A DNA stretch of 41,867 nucleotides. Source: Deinococcus sp. Its GTDB lineage: Bacteria > Deinococcota > Deinococci > Deinococcales > Deinococcaceae. Both the position numbers and the translations under genes were made by a program. The number at the start of each line of letters is the position of its first letter. Position 1 is the stretch's first letter. The stretch is taken from the NCBI RefSeq assembly GCF_018260405.1, contig NZ_JAGLBG010000009.1:1-41867 (forward strand), read 5' to 3'. Of the stretch, positions 20,327 to 28,711 are shown one piece after another. Below the pieces are notes generated by a model. That model had not been told where the DNA came from, ran no database searches, and saw only the letters and a list, made by a program, of their open reading frames with translations.

Positions 20327-21631
20327 TCAGGCTGGTGTTTCCTGTGTGGCAGAAACGGCCTGTTCCACCTCGGGTAGGGCGCGGGGCAGCCGTGTCCAGA
20401 GGGCCAGGACGCACACGGCCCCGAGTGCGTCGAGCACCAGCAGGCCGACGTGTGGCCCCAGGAGGCCCTCTTTGTTGATCAGCCAGCTTGAAATGATGGC
20501 CCCCAGCGGCCCCATGCCAACCAGCACGAACGAATACAGGCTCATGACCCGGCCCCGCAGGTCGTCGGGCACGCTCAGCTGCACGGTGCTGTTGGCGCTG
20601 ACCAGCAGCGAGAGCATCCCGAAACCGCACAGCATCAGCACCGGGGTCGCCAGCAGCGGGCCGGGGGCCAAAGCCAGCAGCAGCGTGCAGCCCAGCAAAA
20701 TCACCGCGCCCAGCCGCAGGTTGCGTAATGGATTGGGACGGCTGGCCTGCCACAGTGCGCCCGCCATCGCGCCGACCCCGAACGCCGCCGAGAGGACGCC
20801 GAAGGTGCCTTCTTTGGCTCCGTAGACCACCCGCGCAAAATACGGAATAAGCACGTTGAAATTGATAACGGTCAGGCTCAGCAGGCCCACCAGCAGCATA
20901 ACGTTGCGGATGGCCGGGGTCGCCCGCACATAGCGCAGCCCCTCGAGCACGTCCTCAGCCATGCTGCGCAGATGCGGCTCGCGCGGCGGGAAGGGCAGCG
21001 TGGCGATGACGTACAGCACATAGAAAAACGAGATGACGTTGAGATAAAAAGGCAGGGCGAGGCGTGCGACGTTGCCCGAGTTTCCGGCGGCAAACAGACT
21101 GACGCCCAGCGCCGCCACGATCCCGAACAGCGCCTGACCGATGGTGCGGCTGACATTGAAAGACAGGCTGTTGAGCGCCACGGCGTTTGGCACGCTGGAA
21201 CGCGGCACGAAGTCCACGACCATGCTTTGGCGGGCGGGCAGGTCAAAGGCGTTGGCGGTGCCCGCCACGAACGCCGTGACTATCACCAGCGGCAGGCTGA
21301 CCACGCCCAGGTGGGTACTGACGGCCAGCACCGCCGAGCAGACCAGCAAAACGATCTGGGTGGTCAGCAGTACGTGGCGGCGCGGCAGGCGGTCAATGAC
21401 GGCCCCGGCGACCAGCGAGAGCAGCAGGCTGGGCAAAAACTGCGCGACAGTGACCATCCCCAGGGCGGCGCTGCTGCCGTGCGACAGCTCCAGCACCAGG
21501 TATTGCTGCGCGGTGCTCTGCATCCACGAGCCGATCAGCGAAAGCAGTTGCGAAAGCCAGTAACGGCGAAAGTTGGGGTGTTGCAGGGCGCTGAAGGTGC
21601 GGGCATTCCAGTCCCTCAGGTTCGCGGGCAT
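20327..21631 (-). CDS. MFS transporter
   Basis: This 434-residue protein has about twelve membrane segments and belongs to the enterobactin-exporter-like (MFS_3) group of the major facilitator superfamily. It shows the start SALQHPNFRRYWLSQLLSLI and the loop 2-3 motif GAVIDRLPRRHVLL, which matches motif A. It is probably a drug or siderophore-type exporter driven by proton exchange; the substrate is not predictable. TATGCT lies 6 bases before the ATG. It converges on the Rrf2 gene and is followed upstream by ald on the same strand with a 45-bp gap, so the two need not share a transcript. Confidence 0.88.
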   Translation of the reverse strand: MPANLRDWNARTFSALQHPNFRRYWLSQLLSLIGSWMQSTAQQYLVLELSHGSSAALGMVTVAQFLPSLLLSLVAGAVIDRLPRRHVLLTTQIVLLVCSAVLAVSTHLGVVSLPLVIVTAFVAGTANAFDLPARQSMVVDFVPRSSVPNAVALNSLSFNVSRTIGQALFGIVAALGVSLFAAGNSGNVARLALPFYLNVISFFYVLYVIATLPFPPREPHLRSMAEDVLEGLRYVRATPAIRNVMLLVGLLSLTVINFNVLIPYFARVVYGAKEGTFGVLSAAFGVGAMAGALWQASRPNPLRNLRLGAVILLGCTLLLALAPGPLLATPVLMLCGFGMLSLLVSANSTVQLSVPDDLRGRVMSLYSFVLVGMGPLGAIISSWLINKEGLLGPHVGLLVLDALGAVCVLALWTRLPRALPEVEQAVSATQETPA

Positions 21632-21676
21632 TGCCCCAGCATACGCCCGCTTCGGCTCCCTGTTTGCCCCAAAGCT

Positions 21677-22783
21677 TCAGGCCAGGGCCGTTTCGGGGGC
21701 CACCACCGGCCTGCCGAAAGCCTCGGCAACCCCGGCGAAAGTCAGCTGGCCCTGGTGGGTATTGAGGCCCGTCAACAGGGCCGGGTTACGTCTCAGCGCG
21801 TCCAGGCGGTGGTCGGCCAGTTGCAGCACATAGGGGAAAGTGGCGTTGGTCAGCGCAAAGGTGCTGGTGCGCGGCACGGCTCCCGGCATGTTCGCCACGC
21901 CGTAGTGAATGATTCCGTCTACGAGGTAGGTCGGGTCGTCGTGGGTGGTCGCGTGAATGGTCTCGACGCAGCCGCCCTGATCCACTGCGACGTCCACGAT
22001 GACGCTGCCCGGCTGCATCAGCCCCAGCATGTCGCGCGTGACCAGATGCGGCGCTCTGGCTCCCGGAATCAGCACTGCGCCCACCAGCAGGTCGGTTTCG
22101 GGCAGCAGGGCGCGGATGTTGGCTTCACTGCTCATCATGGTGGTCAGCCGCCCAAAAAACACGTCGTCCAGATAGGCCAGTCGGCGCTGCGACACGTCCA
22201 GCACCGTCACCTTTGCTCCCAGTCCCATGGCCATCTTGGCCGCGTTGGTGCCCACCACGCCGCCGCCCACGATCAGCACATGGCCCGGCTGCACGCCCGG
22301 CACACCGCCCAGCAGCACGCCGCGCCCGCCCGCAGGCTTTTGCAGGTGGTAGGCCCCGGCCTGCACACTCAGGCGTCCGGCGACCTCGCTCATGGGGGTC
22401 AGCAGTGGCAGGCCCCCGCCCGCGTCCTGCACGGTTTCGTAAGCGACGGCGGTGGTTCCTGCCGCCAGCAGCGCGTCGGTCAGCGGTTTGTCGGCGGCGA
22501 GGTGAAGATAGGTAAAGAGCAGCAGGTCGCGCCGCAGGTGGGGGTACTCGCTTTCGACCGGCTCTTTGACCTTCACGACCATATCGGCGGCCCAGGCGTC
22601 GGCGGCGCTGCCCAGGGTGGCCCCAGCCTGCTCGTAGTCGCTGTCGGTCAGGCTGCTGCCCAGGCCCGCGCCACGCTCGACCACCACGCTATGCCCGCGC
22701 CGCACCAGCGTCGCCACGCCCCCCGGGGTGAGGGCCACCCGGTTTTCCTTGACCTTGATTTCTTTGGGAAGTCCGATATACAT
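21677..22783 (-). CDS. ald: Alanine dehydrogenase
   Basis: This 368-residue enzyme catalyses the NAD-dependent interconversion of L-alanine and pyruvate plus ammonia. The length is normal. The start GLPKEIKVKENRVALTPGG, the catalytic-domain segment LFTYLHLAADKPL and the NAD-binding loop VGGGVVGTNAAKMAMGLGA are all intact. I chose the ATG at 22783, which begins the family-typical MYIGLPKE; an upstream ATG at 22852 lies in the regulatory region. GAGG lies 6 bases before the chosen start. It is divergent from an Lrp-type regulator, the usual arrangement for an alanine-responsive switch. Confidence 0.95.
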   Translation of the reverse strand: MYIGLPKEIKVKENRVALTPGGVATLVRRGHSVVVERGAGLGSSLTDSDYEQAGATLGSAADAWAADMVVKVKEPVESEYPHLRRDLLLFTYLHLAADKPLTDALLAAGTTAVAYETVQDAGGGLPLLTPMSEVAGRLSVQAGAYHLQKPAGGRGVLLGGVPGVQPGHVLIVGGGVVGTNAAKMAMGLGAKVTVLDVSQRRLAYLDDVFFGRLTTMMSSEANIRALLPETDLLVGAVLIPGARAPHLVTRDMLGLMQPGSVIVDVAVDQGGCVETIHATTHDDPTYLVDGIIHYGVANMPGAVPRTSTFALTNATFPYVLQLADHRLDALRRNPALLTGLNTHQGQLTFAGVAEAFGRPVVAPETALA

Positions 22784-22839
22784 AGTAAGCCTCGCTGCGC
22801 TGCCTAGCCTAAGCTGCCAGACACAAATGTTGGAATGGC

Positions 22840-22916
22840 GCAATACTAGCATGCAGTTTGATTTACGGGATTGCCGAATAGGGCAGAGCTCGGGGGGAGT
22901 GCCGCAACAGTATTGC
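22840..22916. promoter_or_regulatory. Paired operator candidate between ald and lrp
   Basis: GCAATACT (22840-22847) and AGTATTGC (22909-22916) are perfect inverted halves 61 bases apart in the divergent control region. The right half overlaps the -10-like box just upstream of the lrp start codon. Lrp-type octamers bind widely spaced sites and wrap DNA, which fits. Confidence 0.5.
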
Positions 22917-22922
22917 TGAGAA

Positions 22923-23423
22923 ATGGGTTATTTTGTTGCTTATATGTCGCCAATTACTTTGCCGGAACTGGATCATCTCGACCGCAAAATTCTGGGTATT
23001 CTCCAGCGCGACGCCCGTATTCCCAATACCGAGCTGGCCGACGAAATCGGGCTGACGCCCGCGCCCACGCTGCGGCGGGTGCGGCGGCTAGAAGAAGAGG
23101 GCGTTATTCACCGGTATGTGGCCCTGCTTAACCCCAAACTGGTACACCGCGACCTGATGGTGATGGTGCGCGTAAACCTCGACAAGCAGACCAAACAGGG
23201 CTTCGAGGACTTTGCCGAAAAGATGCGGGCGCGGCCCGAGGTGCTCGAATGTTACCTGTGCCTGGGCGGAACTGATTATCTGCTCAAGGTGTGTGTGCGT
23301 GACCTTGACGCTTACCAGAGTTTTCTGGTAGATGTGCTGGCCGCCATTCCGGGCGTACGGAATACCGACAGCACCATCGTGGTCAAGCAGGAAAAGTACA
23401 CGACAAGTTTGCCTGTCGAGTGA
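22923..23423 (+). CDS. Lrp/AsnC-family regulator (probable ald regulator)
   Basis: This 166-residue protein has an N-terminal HTH (LDHLDRKILGILQRDARI, then TELADEIGL and PTLRRVRRLEEEGVI). A C-terminal ligand-binding domain follows, with VLECYLCLGGTDYLLKV, the segment that shapes the amino-acid pocket in octamers of this family. Its divergent placement next to ald indicates that it senses alanine or a related amino acid and controls ald, like AldR of mycobacteria. The first ATG is at 22923; an alternative at 22944 would remove seven residues with no loss of domain. Confidence 0.92.
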   Translation: MGYFVAYMSPITLPELDHLDRKILGILQRDARIPNTELADEIGLTPAPTLRRVRRLEEEGVIHRYVALLNPKLVHRDLMVMVRVNLDKQTKQGFEDFAEKMRARPEVLECYLCLGGTDYLLKVCVRDLDAYQSFLVDVLAAIPGVRNTDSTIVVKQEKYTTSLPVE

Positions 23424-23499
23424 ATCGCACCGCAGCAAAAGTGTCTCTTCATTTGTCACTCAAAAGACCTGACGTGACCTGTGTTCAAATAGGGTTCTT

Positions 23500-24264
23500 A
23501 TGAAACCAACTAATCTGTCGGCGGTGCTTGTGACCCTGGGCCTCGCTTCCTGCGCTCCTACCACCCAAAAGACCACGCACGAGATCGTCGTGACGACGCC
23601 CCCGCCCGCTCAGACGACTGCGCCCGTGACCGTAACGACCACGACCAGCACCGTTACCACTACGCCCGCTCAGCCCACGTTCAGAGCCGTACCTGCCCTG
23701 GCCACCCGTGTGACGACCTTTGCCAAAGCGAGTCAAGTGATTGACCCGGCCAGGACATACCGCGCCGTGCTCAACACTTCCAAGGGGCCGATCACGCTGG
23801 AGCTGAACGCCAAGGCCGCGCCCGTCGCCGTGAACAATTTCGTGTTCCTGGCCCTGAATCATTTTTATGACGGCACCCGCTTTCACCGCGTGATCGACGG
23901 CTTTATGGCCCAGGGCGGCGACCCGCAGAGCACAGACCTGAGCCAGCGGCCTGCCTGGGGTACGGGCGGCCCCGGCTACAGCTTCAGCGCCGAGAACAGC
24001 AACGGCCTGGGCTTTGGCCGCGCGGGGGTGCTGGGGATGGCCCGCAGCAGCAGCCTGGATTCGCAGGGCAGCCAATTCTTTATCACGCTGGCTCCAGCTG
24101 ACTTCCTGAGCGGGCAGTACACCGTGTTTGGCAAGGTCGTGGACGGCCTGAGCACCCTGAACAGCCTGACCAAAACGGCCCAGAGCACTGCTTACGGCGA
24201 GCAACCGATTCCCGGCGCACAGGCCGATGTGCTAAGCAGTGTGGATATTCTGGTGTCCAACTAA
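23500..24264 (+). CDS. Lipoprotein cyclophilin-type peptidyl-prolyl isomerase
   Basis: This 254-residue protein is an exported cyclophilin that speeds cis/trans isomerisation of proline bonds during folding outside the cytoplasm. The N-terminus ends in a lipobox (LASC, Cys18), so it should be lipid-anchored. A Thr/Pro-rich linker follows (about 20-65), then a complete cyclophilin domain (about 85-250). FYDGTRFHRVIDGFMAQGGD includes the catalytic Arg and GSQFFITLAPA the active-site Gln and Phe. TAGGGT lies 4 bases before the ATG. Its 3' side has a hairpin with a partial terminator character. Confidence 0.92.
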   Translation: MKPTNLSAVLVTLGLASCAPTTQKTTHEIVVTTPPPAQTTAPVTVTTTTSTVTTTPAQPTFRAVPALATRVTTFAKASQVIDPARTYRAVLNTSKGPITLELNAKAAPVAVNNFVFLALNHFYDGTRFHRVIDGFMAQGGDPQSTDLSQRPAWGTGGPGYSFSAENSNGLGFGRAGVLGMARSSSLDSQGSQFFITLAPADFLSGQYTVFGKVVDGLSTLNSLTKTAQSTAYGEQPIPGAQADVLSSVDILVSN

Positions 24265-24289
24265 GCGTTTTGCTGAAGCTTTTTTCTGG

Positions 24290-24320
24290 GGGTCTGCCGA
24301 CAAGTTCGGGCAGGCCCTTT
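24290..24320 (+). terminator. Hairpin after the cyclophilin gene
   Basis: GGGTCTGCC (24290-24298) and GGCAGGCCC (24309-24317) form a 9-bp stem with one G-U pair and a 10-base loop. Only TTT follows, so it is a plausible but weak terminator before the next gene. Confidence 0.5.
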
Positions 24321-24362
24321 CCCGTGTGGGTCACCGGGCAGCCCGCTGCTCTAAACTAGGCT

Positions 24363-25064
24363 ATGCGTCTGCCCCGCCGTGTTCTGCTGCTCAGCACCCT
24401 GTCTGCCGGGGCTGTGGTGTATCTCCGCTTGGTGTACCGCTTCCGCGATCCGGTGCGTCTGCCGGTGCAGCAGCCGGGGGGCCAGTTGCTCAGTCCGGCG
24501 GACGGCGTGGTGTCGTTTATACGCCGCATCGACCTGGGAACCGTGGCAGGTTACGACCGGCCTCTGGCGCAACTGGCCGCAACTCCCGCGCCGCTGCACG
24601 AGGGCTGGCTGGTGGGCGTGGTAGTGGGGCCGCTGGACGTGCATTACACCTACCTTCCGACTGGGGGAGAGGTCGAACGGACGGGCCACCGCGCCGCCGA
24701 GGATCAGGGTTCTGAATGCCATGTTCCCCGTCTGCCACAGCTTCTGCCGCTGCTGGCCGGGCAGGTGACCGATTTGCCGCACGACTTGCTGCCCAGTGAG
24801 GCCGTTGCCAGCAACGAGCGCTATTCGTACACCCTGAGCGGTGAGGCGGGCCGGGTCACGGTCACCCAAATTGCTCTGACCTGCCCCCTTCAGGCGACCA
24901 CGTACCTGCATGAGGGCGACTCGGTGCGGGCGGGCAACAAGGCCACGTTCCTACCGGAAGGCGGGCTGGTTATAGTTCACCTGAGCGCCGACTGGCGCCC
25001 CGAGGTCGAAGTCGGGCAGCGGGTGGTCGGGGCGCAAACGACGCTGGCAAGCCTGGGCGGGTAA
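24363..25064 (+). CDS. Phosphatidylserine-decarboxylase-like protein without the cleavage serine
   Basis: This 233-residue protein has an N-terminal membrane segment (about 6-25) and the fold signatures of phosphatidylserine decarboxylase: LLSPADGVVSF, the DVHYTYLPTGGEVERT equivalent of the DVHxxRxP motif, and SNERYSYTL. In active enzymes a Gly-Ser pair near the end (FGS or LGST) is self-cleaved and the serine becomes the pyruvoyl cofactor. Here the aligned stretch reads TFLPEGGLVIVHL with no Ser. Either the serine has been lost and the protein does something else, or my alignment is off. TAAACT lies 5 bases before the ATG. No pssA is adjacent. Confidence 0.65.
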   Translation: MRLPRRVLLLSTLSAGAVVYLRLVYRFRDPVRLPVQQPGGQLLSPADGVVSFIRRIDLGTVAGYDRPLAQLAATPAPLHEGWLVGVVVGPLDVHYTYLPTGGEVERTGHRAAEDQGSECHVPRLPQLLPLLAGQVTDLPHDLLPSEAVASNERYSYTLSGEAGRVTVTQIALTCPLQATTYLHEGDSVRAGNKATFLPEGGLVIVHLSADWRPEVEVGQRVVGAQTTLASLGG

Positions 25065-25245
25065 GTCCGAACCTCCTACCGACGCCCTATGGGTTGGGCC
25101 GTTCCGGTTAGGGGAGCGACCTAGTCATTGTTTTTGCTGTTCCCCGCGTCTTCGCGGTTAGCTCGCACTCCGCTCAATCCCGCCCGCAGTGGGGGGAGGT
25201 CAGGCCCCTTCACGGGTGCCACTTTGCCCAAGAGGGCGCTGCTTG

Positions 25246-25275
25246 CGCCGCACAGCGAGTGGGAGCAAACCGAAA
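25246..25275. repeat. Copy of a dispersed intergenic repeat
   Basis: GCGCCGCACAGCGAG here resembles GCGCCGCAGAGCGAGCAG at about 38616-38633 and, inverted, at about 33674-33691 within the nuo operon. The same family therefore occurs before and inside the operon. The rest of 25065-25340 shows no gene. Confidence 0.55.
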
Positions 25276-25343
25276 TCTACCCGTATCCGGCGCTGTTCCA
25301 GGTAGGGGGAACTGGACGGTTGCCCTAATGGTGAAGCTCAGGG

Positions 25344-25498
25344 GCAACTCATGTCGCCCAAAAATGAGAGCAAAGGTTCTCAAATGCGAGGTCAGGTCTA
25401 GGAAGAGGCAAGCAGCACAGTCCACGAAGAGCGGAATTTCTCTTACGCTCTTGTCTCTCTGCTGTGCATTTGGAAACTCAAATCCCGACGTGAGTTGC
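25344..25498 (+). ncRNA. Putative structured RNA with SRP-RNA-like motif
   Basis: GCAACTCATGTCG (25344-25356) pairs with CGACGTGAGTTGC (25486-25498): 13 bp with one G-U. Inside are TGAGAGC/GTTCTCA (25365-25382), AAATGC/GCATTT (25382-25387 with 25466-25471), GCACAG/CTGTGC (25415-25420 with 25462-25467) and AAGAGCG/CGCTCTT (25427-25452). Positions 25390-25416 contain GGTCAGGTC, GGAAG and AAGCAGC in order, the same blocks and order as domain IV of SRP RNA. The apical loop is longer than the usual GGAA tetraloop, and the extra inner hairpins do not fit the small 4.5S form. The strand is taken from the motif. It could be an SRP RNA variant or an unrelated regulatory RNA. Confidence 0.4.
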
Positions 25499-25607
25499 AC
25501 CTTTGGTGAAGCTACCGCTGGGTACTCAAAACGCCGGTTCGTGCTAGAACATGAACGTACACCTAAAACTTGAAGCACTCCGGAGGAAATCTCTTTTTTT
25601 GCGTATC

Positions 25608-25627
25608 CTAGTGCGCTTTTTCACTAG
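25608..25627. promoter_or_regulatory. Inverted repeat upstream of nuoA
   Basis: CTAGTG and CACTAG are perfect 6-bp halves around an 8-base T-rich centre, about 50 bases before nuoA. It could be an operator or a small hairpin in the nuo leader. No convincing -35/-10 pair was found for the operon. Confidence 0.35.
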
Positions 25628-25674
25628 CTGTGTTCTGAAGTCAGGCCATCTGAAGGCGGACGGGGGAGGATCTC

Positions 25675-26034
25675 ATCGAATACGCCAATTTTGTGATCAT
25701 GCTGCTCGCTTCGCTGGGAATCGGCATTATCGCCGTGATTGCCAGTGCCTTGCTCGGCCCCAAGAAGGGCAGCCGCGCCAAGCTGATGCCTTACGAATCG
25801 GGCAACGATCCCGAGCACGGTGGCGTCGGCACCAGCCAGCGCTTTCCGGTGCATTTTTACCTGGTCGCCATGCTGTTTATCGTGTTCGACATCGAAACGG
25901 CCTTTTTCTATCCGCTGGCCGCCGCCTACCAGCAGTTGCCCAAATTCGCCTTCTTCGAGGCGTTGACCTTCGTCCTGCTGCTGCTAGTCGGGTACTTCTA
26001 CATTCTTAAAAAGGGCGTGGTGGAGTGGACCTAA
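25675..26034 (+). CDS. nuoA: NADH-quinone oxidoreductase subunit A
   Basis: This is a small membrane subunit of complex I with three helices. The conserved block LGPKKGSRAKLMPYESGNDP lies between helices 1 and 2, where it lines the quinone tunnel together with NuoH. RFPVHFYLVAMLFIVFDIE follows. From the ATC at 25675 it has 119 residues, matching the family. The first ATG/GTG-type codon in frame is GTG 25693, which would remove the first residues of helix 1. The strong GGAGG (25665-25669) is positioned 5 bases before ATC 25675, and an in-frame TGA at 25651 rules out a farther start. An ATC start codon is therefore likely. It is the first gene of the nuo operon. Confidence 0.9.
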   Translation: MEYANFVIMLLASLGIGIIAVIASALLGPKKGSRAKLMPYESGNDPEHGGVGTSQRFPVHFYLVAMLFIVFDIETAFFYPLAAAYQQLPKFAFFEALTFVLLLLVGYFYILKKGVVEWT

Positions 26035-26168
26035 GAGCGAGTACTCCTACGTTATTCAGTCAAGAAAGGCGAAGGGCCGCCCCTGAGCCTAGAGCCGCCC
26101 TAAGAGCGAGTACTCCCACGTTATTTAGTCAAGAAAGGCGAGGGGCCGCCCCTGAGCCTGGAGCCGCC
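26031..26168. repeat. 69-bp tandem duplication between nuoA and nuoB
   Basis: Copies 26031-26099 and 26100-26168 are adjacent and differ at about four positions. The first copy begins with the nuoA stop codon (CTAAGAGCGAG...), so the duplication includes the end of the gene. It lengthens the nuoA-nuoB spacer to 157 bases. Confidence 0.9.
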
Positions 26169-26191
26169 CGAAACGGCCCGGAGGTGATCCC

Positions 26192-26715
<524 letters not shown>

Positions 26716-26728
<13 letters not shown>

Positions 26729-27348
26729 CGCCGCGTCAGGATGCCAGCCGGGACGTCACTCCGCTGATGCAGGAACTGCGGCTGACCCCCGACCCCTTTG
26801 CCGGAAGCCTGAGCGAACCCACCGCCGTGGTCGAACCGGGCGAGCTGCGGCATGTGGCGCTGCACCTCAAGTCACGCGGCTTCATGCTCATGGACTCGGT
26901 CGGCATCGACTACCTGAGCTACCCGCAGCCCCGGCCTAAGCGGTTTGCCGTGCTGCACAACATTTATCACCCTTACGACCATCGCCGCATTTTTCTGCGG
27001 GTGTGGCTGGATGACCGGCAGCCGCTCGACAGCCTCAGCCCAGTCTGGCGGGCCGCGCACTACCTGGAACGCGAGGTGTACGACCTGATCGGGGTCGAAT
27101 TCACCGACCACCCCGACCTCCGCAAGATTCTGACGCCCGACGACCTCGAAGGTCACCCGCTCCGCAAGGATTTTCCGATTGGCGAAAGTCCAACCCTGTT
27201 CCGCGAGGGCCGTTTTCTTGATCCGGCGGCGTTCCGCGCGGGCCTCAGCGGCCAGGACGGCGGCCTGACCGGCTGGCGCGGCAGCCTGCGCCGGGGCAGC
27301 CTGCGCGACATGGTGCCGCCCGTGATGCCGCAAGGAGGGCCAAAGTGA
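26716..27348 (+). CDS. nuoC: NADH-quinone oxidoreductase subunit C
   Basis: NuoC (30-kDa subunit) is a structural part of the quinone-binding arm. The frame has 210 residues and includes the family signature around residue 115 (AAHYLEREVYDLIGVEFTDHP) and the following HPLRKDFPIG. The ATG at 26716 lies inside the end of nuoB. The C-terminus is Gly/Arg-rich. NuoC and NuoD are separate genes here, unlike in E. coli. Confidence 0.95.
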
Positions 27349-27375
27349 ATGGCTGCGCTTTTTATCCCAGAGTCC

Positions 27376-27451
27376 AAGCGTCTAAGCGTCTAAGCAAAGG
27401 GACAGACGGAATCCGTATTAGGCCCTTAGGCCTTTTGCCCCTTAGACGCTT
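27376..27451. repeat. Repeat cluster with hairpins in the nuoC-nuoD gap
   Basis: GTCTAAGC-type octamers occur three times in tandem (27372-27395). AAGCGTCTAAG pairs perfectly with CTTAGACGCTT (27441-27451). Inside lie GGGACAGACGGAATCCGTAT (27399-27418) and a hairpin AGGCC/GGCCT followed by TTTT (27420-27436) that could act as a partial terminator within the operon. Confidence 0.7.
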
Positions 27452-27469
27452 CCAGCGGGAGGGCACCTC

Positions 27470-28711
27470 ATGACCACCCTTCCCCAGACCCCCGGCCCCA
27501 GGCGGACTTCCAGTACCGAGAAACCTACCGAAGGGGCGCTGCTGCACACGGAAATGCTGTCGCTGAACGTGGGGCCGCAGCACCCTAGCACGCATGGCGT
27601 TCTGCGCCTGGTGGTCGATATGGACGGCGAGCGCGTCAGCCGCGTGGTTGTGCATATGGGCTACCTGCACACCGGCTTCGAGAAGACCTTCGAGCACCGC
27701 ACCTACCAGCAGGGCGTGACCTACGCGCCGCGTACCGATTACCTGCACAGCTTCGGACACGAGCTGGCCTGGGTGCTGGGCGTCGAGAAACTGCTGGGGG
27801 CACAGGTACCCGAGCGGGCGCAGGTTATCCGGGTCATCCTGCACGAGCTGGGGCGGATTCACAGCCACCTCGTCTTCGTGGGCACCGGGCTGCTTGACCT
27901 CGGGGCGCTGACGCCGCTGTTCTACACCTTCCGCGAAAAGGAAAGCTGCCAGGACATCTTCGAGGCGATTTCGGGCTACCGCATGAACCAGGGCTACTTC
28001 CGGGTCGGCGGCCTCAGTAAGGACGCGCCCGAGGGCTGGGAGCAGATGGTCGCCCGCTTCTGTGACCAGCAAGAACGCGGCGTACAGGAGTACCTGAACC
28101 TGTTCGGCCAGAATCCGATCTTTTTAGACCGCGCCACCGACATCGGCATCATCTCGGCGCAGGAAGCCATCGACCTGGGCCTGACCGGGCCGAATCTGCG
28201 GGCGTCCGGCGTGCCGCTCGACCACCGCAAGAACAACCCCTACAGCGGCTACGAAAATTACGACTTCGAGGTCCTCACGACCCAGAAGGGCGACTGCCTC
28301 GACCGTTTCCGCATCCGCATTCTGGAAATCGAACAGAGCATCAGAATCATCCGTCAGGCGCTTGCCCGCCTGCGCCCCGGCCTGGTGCAAGACCCCAACC
28401 GCAAAATCAGTCTGCCGCCGCGCCCGGAGCTGGAAACCAGCATGGAAGCAGTCATCCACCATTTCAAGCTGGTCACCGAAGGGTTTCACCCGCCGCTGGG
28501 CGAGGTCTACGTGCCGGTTGAAACCTGCCGGGGCGAGGTCGGGTACTACGTTGTCAGTGACGGCGGCTCAATGCCCTACCGCGTCAAGATTCGCTCGCCC
28601 AGTTTCGTAAACGTGCAGGCGCTGGAATATGCCTGTGTGGGCGCACAGTTCGCCGACCTGATTACCATTCTGGCGACCATTGACCCGGTGCTCGGGGATG
28701 TGGACCGGTGA
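27470..28711 (+). CDS. nuoD: NADH-quinone oxidoreductase subunit D
   Basis: NuoD (49-kDa subunit) forms, with NuoB, the quinone reduction site. The frame has 413 residues and carries the conserved PQHPSTHGVLR segment near the N-terminus, including the His that contacts the quinone head group. The C-terminal DPVLGDVDR is also typical. The Shine-Dalgarno GGGAGG is 7 bases before the ATG. A repeat-filled gap of 121 bases separates it from nuoC. Confidence 0.97.
   Translation: MTTLPQTPGPRRTSSTEKPTEGALLHTEMLSLNVGPQHPSTHGVLRLVVDMDGERVSRVVVHMGYLHTGFEKTFEHRTYQQGVTYAPRTDYLHSFGHELAWVLGVEKLLGAQVPERAQVIRVILHELGRIHSHLVFVGTGLLDLGALTPLFYTFREKESCQDIFEAISGYRMNQGYFRVGGLSKDAPEGWEQMVARFCDQQERGVQEYLNLFGQNPIFLDRATDIGIISAQEAIDLGLTGPNLRASGVPLDHRKNNPYSGYENYDFEVLTTQKGDCLDRFRIRILEIEQSIRIIRQALARLRPGLVQDPNRKISLPPRPELETSMEAVIHHFKLVTEGFHPPLGEVYVPVETCRGEVGYYVVSDGGSMPYRVKIRSPSFVNVQALEYACVGAQFADLITILATIDPVLGDVDR

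Noticed and set aside
20972..22807. 611-codon plus-strand frame across the MFS and ald genes
   Set aside because: It is antisense to two clear genes, and its composition (Gln, His, Arg-rich) is that of a shadow frame.
25210..25578. Minus-strand frame of about 122 codons before nuoA
   Set aside because: It runs through the paired segments of the putative RNA and through a dispersed repeat, and shows no recognisable domain.
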